64,000 nucleotides of DNA from Microbacterium jejuense (GTDB lineage: Bacteria; Actinomycetota; Actinomycetes; Actinomycetales; Microbacteriaceae). The stretch covers positions 1 through 64,000 of the forward strand of contig NZ_JAEUAW010000008.1 of assembly GCF_019511665.1 (NCBI RefSeq), in the 5' to 3' direction. The notes under the pieces were generated by a model. The model saw only the letters and a program-made list of their open reading frames with translations, was not told the origin of the DNA and searched no databases. Both the position numbers and the translations under genes were made by a program. Position 1 is the first letter of the stretch. Every line of letters starts with the position of its first letter. Below are positions 50,193 to 56,445 of this stretch, one piece after another.

Positions 50193-51447
50193 GAGCGGCC
50201 CCGTCGTCTTCTACGGCGACGACTTCACCGGCAGCGTCGACGCGCTGCTGCAGTTCGCGCGGCGCGGCTGGTCGGGGCGGCTGTTCACGAGACTTCCGGA
50301 TGCCGCGGCGCTGACCCGTGCGGTCGCCGAGGTCGACGTGGTGGGGGTGGCGGGCATCTCGCGCTCGCTCGCGCCCGACGACATGGACGCCGAGCTGCGG
50401 CCCGTGTTCGCCGCGTTCGCTGCGCTCGACCCGCCGCTCGTGCAGTACAAGGCGTGCTCGACGGCGGACTCCGCGCCGCACGTCGGAAGCCTCGGACGCG
50501 TCGTCGAGCTCGCCCGCGAGGCGTTCGGCGAGCGCCCGGTGCCAATGCTGTTCGCCCAGCCGGACTTCGGGCGCTACACCGTGCTCGGTCAGCACTTCGC
50601 CGCCGAGCAGGGCGTGGTGTACCGCCTGGACCGCCAGCCGACGATGTCGCAGCATCCGTCGACGCCGATGACCGAGGCCGACCTCGCGGTGCATCTCGGG
50701 CGCCAGACGTCGCTTCCGATCGGGGCGGTGTCGCTGCTGTCGTACGACGACCTGCCGGCACGCCTGCGCTCGTCCGACGATGCCGCGGTCGTGCTCGACG
50801 CCCTCACCGACGAGCACCTGGTCACCGTGGGCGCCGCCGTCGGCGCGCTGCCGCGGCCCGTGTTCGCGATCGGCTCAGGCGGTCTGTCGCACGGCCTCGC
50901 GGCGGCATCGCCCGGCGAGGGCGCCGCGATCCCCACCACCTCGCCGGCGACGGGCCCGGTGCTCGCCGTGTCGGGCAGTCGTTCCGCGCAGACGCGACGG
51001 CAGGTGGATGCCGCAGCCGCCGCCGGCTGGCTGGTCCGCGCGCTGCCCCTCACGGCCGACGCCCTGGGCTCCGCGACAGCCGAGGTGCTCGAGGCGCTGC
51101 GGTCGGGCCGGAGCGTCGCCCTGACCTCCGACGACGCCGATGTCGGGGCCGCCGGCGGAGCGCCTGTGCTCGAGGCGATCGCGGAGGCCGCGGCATCCCT
51201 TGTCTCGTCCGCCGCCCGGGCCGGAGCCTCGCGCCGCATCATCGTGTGCGGCGGCGACACGTCCAGCCGCGTCGTGCGACTGCTGGGCGTGGAGTCGTTG
51301 TCGATCGCCGCGAACCCCTGGGGCAACGTCGTGCTGCTGCACGCGCACGCGGACGACGCGGCTGTCGACGGACTCGAGCTGCTCCTGAAGGGCGGGCAGG
51401 TCGGCGCGGACTCGCTGTTCACCGACGTCGCCGCGCTCGGCGCCTGA
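50185..51447 (+). CDS. oiaK: DUF1537 four-carbon-acid sugar kinase, candidate 3-oxo-isoapionate kinase
   Basis: 420 residues from a GTG that overlaps the end of the RuBisCO-like gene by 8 bases. The N-terminal substrate domain starts VVFYGDDFTGSVDALLQFA. The C-terminal nucleotide-binding domain has SGSRSAQTRRQVDAA, RRIIVCGGDTSSRVVRLLG and LLLKGGQVGADSLF. The family phosphorylates C4/C5 sugar acids (threonate, denominated OtnK/DtnK) and 3-oxo-isoapionate (OiaK). Pairing with the RuBisCO-like protein points to the latter. Confidence 0.78.
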   Translation: MRESGPVVFYGDDFTGSVDALLQFARRGWSGRLFTRLPDAAALTRAVAEVDVVGVAGISRSLAPDDMDAELRPVFAAFAALDPPLVQYKACSTADSAPHVGSLGRVVELAREAFGERPVPMLFAQPDFGRYTVLGQHFAAEQGVVYRLDRQPTMSQHPSTPMTEADLAVHLGRQTSLPIGAVSLLSYDDLPARLRSSDDAAVVLDALTDEHLVTVGAAVGALPRPVFAIGSGGLSHGLAAASPGEGAAIPTTSPATGPVLAVSGSRSAQTRRQVDAAAAAGWLVRALPLTADALGSATAEVLEALRSGRSVALTSDDADVGAAGGAPVLEAIAEAAASLVSSAARAGASRRIIVCGGDTSSRVVRLLGVESLSIAANPWGNVVLLHAHADDAAVDGLELLLKGGQVGADSLFTDVAALGA

Positions 51448-51505
51448 GGCGCCGCGCCCGCGGGGGCGCGCCTTGTGCTCGGGCCGGGCCCGCGGTGTGG
51501 TCCGT

Positions 51506-51578
51506 TCAACAGGTCAACCGCATCTCTGCAGGACGGATCCGCAGCGGGCGTCCTGTCGAAGCGCGGTTGACCTGTTGA
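51506..51578. terminator. Nested inverted repeats at the end of the GH127 operon
   Basis: Outer arms TCAACAGGTCAACCGC (51506-51521) and GCGGTTGACCTGTTGA (51563-51578) are perfect over 16 bp. An inner pair CAGGACG (51529-51535) / CGTCCTG (51549-51555) stacks inside. No T-tract. Probable terminator. GGTCAACCG in the outer arm is also the core of the GntR-type operator at 23129. Confidence 0.7.
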
Positions 51579-51606
51579 GCGAGGGAGGGGGCGGTAGGGT
51601 CCGAGG

Positions 51607-52059
51607 GTGAGTCGCTTCTCGGTCGTCCCGTCGTCGTACGTCTACCTCCGCCGCGGGGCGGCCGTGCTGCTGCAGCTGCGGCAGAACACCGGCTACATGG
51701 ACGGATGCTGGGCAGCCGGCGCCGCCGGGCATGTCGAGCTCGGCGAGACCGCCGCGGCGGCCGCCGTGCGCGAGGCGCGCGAAGAGCTCGGCCTCGCGCT
51801 CGATGCCGGCGCGCTGTCGCCCATCGCCGTCATGCAGCGCACGGACGGCACGGACGAGCCGCGCGAACAGCGCGTGGACTGGTTCTTCGCGTGCGATGCG
51901 TGGGAGGGCGAGCCCCGGATCCTGGAACCCCGCAAGTGCGCCGAGCTCGCCTGGTTCGATCTCGACGCGCTGCCCGATCGGATGCCCGAGTACGAGCGCT
52001 CGGCGCTGGACGCGCTGCGCGGGGGGAGCACCGCGACCCTGCTCGCCGTCGGCTTCTGA
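51607..52059 (+). CDS. Nudix hydrolase
   Basis: 150 residues from a GTG. The Nudix box spans about 41-63: GHVELGETAAAAAVREAREE followed by LGL, matching GX5EX7REUXEEXGU. Short single-domain member close to MutT/ADP-ribose pyrophosphatase types; start SYVYLRRGAAVLLQLRQNTGYMDGCWAAGAAGH suits nucleotide-diphosphate substrates. Cytoplasmic housekeeping or damage control; no visible link to the sugar operons. Confidence 0.88.
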   Translation: MSRFSVVPSSYVYLRRGAAVLLQLRQNTGYMDGCWAAGAAGHVELGETAAAAAVREAREELGLALDAGALSPIAVMQRTDGTDEPREQRVDWFFACDAWEGEPRILEPRKCAELAWFDLDALPDRMPEYERSALDALRGGSTATLLAVGF

Positions 52060-52137
52060 GCGGCCGACCGGATCGGGCACGGATAGTCGGGCGCCGCACC
52101 CCGCCCGGCAGCGAGGGTGGACGGCGAAGGGAGATTC

Positions 52138-53004
52138 GTGATCGCGACGCTCAACCAGCTGGTCGACGAGGTCGAAGCGCACCTCGGCGACGACCTCGAC
52201 CTCGCCGGGTTCGCCCGCCGCCACGGCACCACGGAGTACCACCTGCGCCGGATGTTCTCGGCGCTGGCCGGGCTGCCCCTGTCGGAGTACGTCCGGCGCC
52301 GTCGCATGACGGTCGCCGCCGCGGACGTGCTCGGCGATGACGACCTGCTCGACATCGCGGTGCGCCACGGGTACGGCTCCACGGAGGCGTTCACGCGCGC
52401 GTTCCGCGCTGTGCACGGCATCGGCCCCGGCCAGCTGCGTCGCGGTCACGGCACCCTTCGCACGCAAACAACACTCAGGTTCCGCCTGACCGTCGAAGGA
52501 AGCACCACCATGGACACCCGCATCGCCGACCGCCCCGCGTTCCGCCTCATCGGCCACGCCGCTCGCGTGCCGCTCATCCACGAGGGCGTCAACCCGCACA
52601 TCCAGGCCCACATCGCCGCACTGCCGGCGGAGGAGCACGCCCGCCTCAAGCAGCGCAGCACCATCGAACCCGCCGGCCTGCTGCAGGTCTCGGCCGACGT
52701 CGACCCCGACTACGCCGAGGGCAGCACGCTCACCTACCTGCACGGCGTCGCGGTGACCGCCGACGACCCGGTGCCGGACGACCTCGACGCCATCGACGTC
52801 CCGGCCGGCTACTGGGCCGTGTTCCGCACCGAGGGACCGCACCCGAAGGCGCTGCAGGATGCCTGGGCCGCGACGGCCACCGACTGGTTCCCTTCGAACC
52901 CGTGGCGCCTGCGCCCCGGACCCTCGATCGTCGCCGTGCTCGATCGCTCGCCGGACTTCACCACCGCCACGTGCGAGCTGTGGCTCCCGGTCGAGCGCGC
53001 CTGA
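52138..53004 (+). CDS. AraC-family regulator with C-terminal GyrI-like effector domain
   Basis: 288 residues from a GTG with GAAGGGAG five bases upstream. Residues 5-100 are an AraC double helix-turn-helix (LAGFARRHGTTEYHLRRMF, IAVRHGYGSTEAFTRAFRAV, then IGPGQLRRG), unusually at the N-terminus. Residues about 120-288 match the GyrI-like small-molecule binding domain (FRLIGHAARVPL, CELWLPV). The layout is that of Rob/SoxS-like drug sensors. Its target is unknown. Confidence 0.85.
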   Translation: MIATLNQLVDEVEAHLGDDLDLAGFARRHGTTEYHLRRMFSALAGLPLSEYVRRRRMTVAAADVLGDDDLLDIAVRHGYGSTEAFTRAFRAVHGIGPGQLRRGHGTLRTQTTLRFRLTVEGSTTMDTRIADRPAFRLIGHAARVPLIHEGVNPHIQAHIAALPAEEHARLKQRSTIEPAGLLQVSADVDPDYAEGSTLTYLHGVAVTADDPVPDDLDAIDVPAGYWAVFRTEGPHPKALQDAWAATATDWFPSNPWRLRPGPSIVAVLDRSPDFTTATCELWLPVERA

Positions 53005-53272
53005 CGACCCTCGGCCGCGTCCGCGCGGTTCGCCTTGGGCTAGGTGCTCAAGCGCGTCTCACGGCGTTTCGTCTTCGCTCGTTCCTCGCTCCGCTCAACG
53101 ACCAAGAGGGTGACGAACCCTCCTGGTCGTTGAGCGAGCGAAGCGAGACGAAACGCCGCGAGCCGCCGATCGGACCCGACCCGCTCCTCGTCGAAGACGG
53201 CAGCACAGACACCGCTGCGTCATCCTGCGCTCGGGTGCACGGCGCCTCGCCCCCCGTGTGCCAGCGGCCCGG
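53005..53272. repeat. Convergent-gene spacer with a 99-bp hairpin (53062-53160)
   Basis: CGGCGTTTCGTCT (from 53062) pairs with AGACGAAACGCCG (ending near 53159). Inside, CGCTCCGCTCAACGACCA pairs with TGGTCGTTGAGCGAGCG, and AGGGT with ACCCT closes a 5-base loop. It belongs to the same repeat family as the elements at 1401, 42498 and 59350. A probable bidirectional terminator between the AraC/GyrI gene and GH2. Confidence 0.78.
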
Positions 53273-56200
53273 TCACCCCGCCTGCAGGCGCAGACTCCAG
53301 GCCGTCGGCACGCGCGGGATCCGGTACTGCTCCGGAAGCGCGGGGCCGACCGACGCCGAGCCGATGCCCTGCTGGGCGTGGTCGAGGTTGAGCCACACGC
53401 GGCCGGAGTCCACGAGCTCGTGCGGCTTGTCGGCGCGGGCGAGGTCGTGCGACGTCCAGCGGCGCGCCGTGAAGTCGAACTCGGGCCGGCCGTCGACCCG
53501 CAGCCGCGGCATCCCCTCGCCCGACACCTCCAGCCACCGCGTCTGCACGTGATTGCCGTTCTCTTGCGGCACCGGGTACGGCACCTGAAGATCGTCGATG
53601 GATGCCGCGAACCGGCCCACCCGCGAGCCCTCGAACGAGTCGACGTAGGTCTCGCCGGGACCCCGTCCGAACCACGTCGCCCGCTCGGCCGTGCCGGGGA
53701 GCGCGAACAGCAGACCCAGCCGCGGCACGAGGATGTCGCGCCCGAGGTACGGGGTGTCGCTCCACGGACCGGTGAAGTCGACCGACACGTCGAACATGAG
53801 CCCATCGCCGTCGACGGTCCACGTCGTGGTCCACGCGACACCGTGCGGGTGCGTGCGCGGCGCCGTGCGGCCGCGGACCGTGAGGCGACCGGCGCGCGCC
53901 GACACCTCGTCGATGCGATGCAGCAGCCGGTCGAGCATGGTCTTGTGCCACACCGAGGCGAGGTCGTTGAGCGAGCCCTGGCCGTGGTCGTTCTCGGTCG
54001 GCGCGCGGTACAGGTCGAGCGTCGGGCCCTCGAGCGCGAGGTCGCCGAGCCGCACGAGGCGTCCGGTGGCGGCGTCGAACGTGCCCGCCCCGACCTCGAC
54101 CACCTCACGGGAAACCGTAGGCGAGAACCTGAACCGAGGAGCCGGCGCGCCGTCACCAGGCTTCGGCTCAGCGACGATCTCCTCCGCGCGGACCACCCGC
54201 TGACCCCACGCCACGACGTGCCCGGCCGGCGCCCAGCGCGCTTCCGCGGCGAGCGCCGCCTCGACGGTCAGCACCACGTCGCGAGGAATGGATGCCGTCC
54301 CCGCGGCCGTCGCGAGCGCCCGGGCGACGGCATCCGGGATCGCGATGTCGACGGTCGAACCCGCGGCCACGGGACGGACCTCGAGCACCCCGCTCGCCAC
54401 GGGCAGGCCGTCGGCCTCGACGCTCCAGCGGAACGCGAGGTCGGACGTGTCGATCGTGTGCCGGTCGTTCTCGACGAGCACCGACGTGTCGCCGACCGTG
54501 ATCCGCACCGGCTCGTGCGCCTTGGCCAGCTCGACCAGCCCGGGAGTCGGCGTGCGATCGCTGAAGACCAGGCCGTGCAGGCTGAACCGGCCGCCGCGGG
54601 GCTCGTAGTCCACGTCGTCGCCGTGCATCACGACGCGCGAGCCGTCGGGCCCGTCGACGTGGAACCCGTGGTCGATCCACTCCCACACGAACGCGCCGCA
54701 CAGCCGGTCGTGGGCGCGGATGATGCGCCAGTAGTCCTGCAGCGACCCCGGGCCGTTGCCCATCGCGTGCGCGTACTCGACCAGCAGGAATGGCAGTCCG
54801 CGGCGTCGCTCGTCGTCGGCGTCCGAGATGCCGTCGGGGGCGGACTCGTCCGCGTCGAACACCATGCCGTGCATGCTGAGGCGGCCGCCGCGGGGCTCCT
54901 CACGCCGGCCGATCCGCTCCAGCAGCTCCAGCGACGGATACATCAGCGAGTAGAAGTCCGAGTCGCGGTAGCACGGATCGCGCTCGTACAGCACGGCGCG
55001 CGACGGGTCGCGGGCGTCGAGCCACTCCCGCATCTCGCGGAAGGCGTCGCCGGTCATGCTCTCGTTGGCGAGCGACCACACCACGATGCTCGGATGGTTC
55101 TTGAGCGGCTCGACGGTGCGGTGCAGCCGGTCCATGACGGCGTCGCGCCACTCGGGCAGCGCCGGCGGGTTGTGATCCCACCCCTCGTAGATGAACCCGT
55201 GCGTCTCGAGGTCGGCCTCGGCGACGACCCACAGCCCGTACTCGTCGCACAGCCGGAGGAACTCCGGATGCGGCGGGTAGTGGCTCGTGCGCACCGCGTC
55301 GATGTTGGCGCGCTTCATCATCACGATGTCGCGGATCATCGTGTCGCGATCGAGCGTGCGTCCGGTGTCGGGGTGGTGCTCGTGGCGGTTGACACCGCGG
55401 AAGGTCAGCGGCCGCCCGTTGACCGTGAACACCCCGTCCACGATCTCGACATGGCGGAACCCGATCGCCAGCGACACGGTCTCGGTCGCGGTGCGGACGG
55501 TCCCGCGGTACAGCCGCGGGCTCTCGGCGCTCCACGGCTCCACGGGCACCGTGACGCTCTCACCCGCGGGGATGCGGATGCCGAGCTCGGGCACCTCGAC
55601 GAGGGCCTCGTGGATGCCGGCGGCCGCGGCATCCCGGTCCGTCAGCGTGACGTCGACCCGCAGCGTTCCCAGACCCGTCTCGGCGTCGTAGTCGGCGTGC
55701 ACGACGTGGTCGTCGATGCCCCCGGCCGGGCGCGCGAGCAGCTCGACGTCGCGGAAGATGCCCGGAAGCCACCACATGTCCTGGTCTTCGAGGTACGTCC
55801 CCGCCGACCACCGGTGCACGCGCACGCACAGCACGTTGCGGCCGGGGCGCACCGGAGCGTCGAACTCGAACGGCAGCCGGCTGCCCGTCGACCAGCCCAG
55901 CTCCTCGCCGTTGAGCCACACCTTGGCGCACGAGTCGACCCCCTGGAACCGCAGCACGGCGGGACCGAACGCCGGTGGCACGTCGAAGACGAGCCGGTAG
56001 TCGCCGGTGGGGTTCTCGTCCGACACGCGCGGCGGGTCGAGCGGAATGGGGTACGCCGTGTTCGTGTACAGCGGGCCCTCCTCCGTCCCCAGCATGCGTC
56101 GAGCGGGTCCACCGGCCAGCGGCGTGAACGGCTCGAGCACCCAGTGCGACGGGACCTTCATCGCGTCCCACCCGCTGTCGTCGAAGTCGTCCGCGACGAA

Positions 56201-56401
56201 GTCGTCGCCCGTGCCGTCGGCCGTCGGCGAGAGGCGGAAGCGCCACGTGCCGTTGAGGCTCAGCGCCGGGGCGTCCGTCACGGCCTCGGCGCGCGGCCGC
56301 CGTCGCCCCGCTCCCGGTCGCGTGCTCTCCCAGTACCGATCCGCCGCCGTCGCCCGCGCGGATCCGCTATTCTGCATGTCCATAAGAGGTTGCATATCCA
56401 T
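53273..56401 (-). CDS. GH2 beta-galactosidase (LacZ type)
   Basis: 1042 residues if started at the ATG at 56401; ATGs at 56395, 56383 and 56377 are alternatives, and none has a clear Shine-Dalgarno. LacZ domain order: sugar-binding beta domain (LSLNGTWRFRL), Ig-like domain, TIM barrel with acid/base Glu in VVWSLANES (about 440) and nucleophile Glu in EYAHAMGNGPG (about 540), then beta-galactosidase small chain (GRGPGETYVDSFEGSRVG). No signal peptide. It hydrolyses terminal beta-galactosides of imported oligosaccharides, perhaps from pectic galactan or RG-II side chains. Divergent from the FAD/Fe-S gene. Confidence 0.9.
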   Translation of the reverse strand: MDMQPLMDMQNSGSARATAADRYWESTRPGAGRRRPRAEAVTDAPALSLNGTWRFRLSPTADGTGDDFVADDFDDSGWDAMKVPSHWVLEPFTPLAGGPARRMLGTEEGPLYTNTAYPIPLDPPRVSDENPTGDYRLVFDVPPAFGPAVLRFQGVDSCAKVWLNGEELGWSTGSRLPFEFDAPVRPGRNVLCVRVHRWSAGTYLEDQDMWWLPGIFRDVELLARPAGGIDDHVVHADYDAETGLGTLRVDVTLTDRDAAAAGIHEALVEVPELGIRIPAGESVTVPVEPWSAESPRLYRGTVRTATETVSLAIGFRHVEIVDGVFTVNGRPLTFRGVNRHEHHPDTGRTLDRDTMIRDIVMMKRANIDAVRTSHYPPHPEFLRLCDEYGLWVVAEADLETHGFIYEGWDHNPPALPEWRDAVMDRLHRTVEPLKNHPSIVVWSLANESMTGDAFREMREWLDARDPSRAVLYERDPCYRDSDFYSLMYPSLELLERIGRREEPRGGRLSMHGMVFDADESAPDGISDADDERRRGLPFLLVEYAHAMGNGPGSLQDYWRIIRAHDRLCGAFVWEWIDHGFHVDGPDGSRVVMHGDDVDYEPRGGRFSLHGLVFSDRTPTPGLVELAKAHEPVRITVGDTSVLVENDRHTIDTSDLAFRWSVEADGLPVASGVLEVRPVAAGSTVDIAIPDAVARALATAAGTASIPRDVVLTVEAALAAEARWAPAGHVVAWGQRVVRAEEIVAEPKPGDGAPAPRFRFSPTVSREVVEVGAGTFDAATGRLVRLGDLALEGPTLDLYRAPTENDHGQGSLNDLASVWHKTMLDRLLHRIDEVSARAGRLTVRGRTAPRTHPHGVAWTTTWTVDGDGLMFDVSVDFTGPWSDTPYLGRDILVPRLGLLFALPGTAERATWFGRGPGETYVDSFEGSRVGRFAASIDDLQVPYPVPQENGNHVQTRWLEVSGEGMPRLRVDGRPEFDFTARRWTSHDLARADKPHELVDSGRVWLNLDHAQQGIGSASVGPALPEQYRIPRVPTAWSLRLQAG

Positions 56402-56430
56402 TCTTGATTGAATGCGGTTGCAGTCTAACT
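56373..56430. promoter_or_regulatory. GH2/dehydrogenase divergent promoter with repeated TGCATNTCCAT
   Basis: TGCATGTCCAT (56373-56383) and TGCATATCCAT (56391-56401) are 18 bp apart and coincide with the GH2 start codons (duplicated Met-Asp-Met-Gln). On the GH2 strand TTAGACTGCA (56421-56430) contains a TAGACT -10-like box, 20 bp before the ATG at 56401. A related TGCATTTCCAT lies at 46817. Confidence 0.45.
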
Positions 56431-56445
56431 CAGCGAGGAGCGGCA

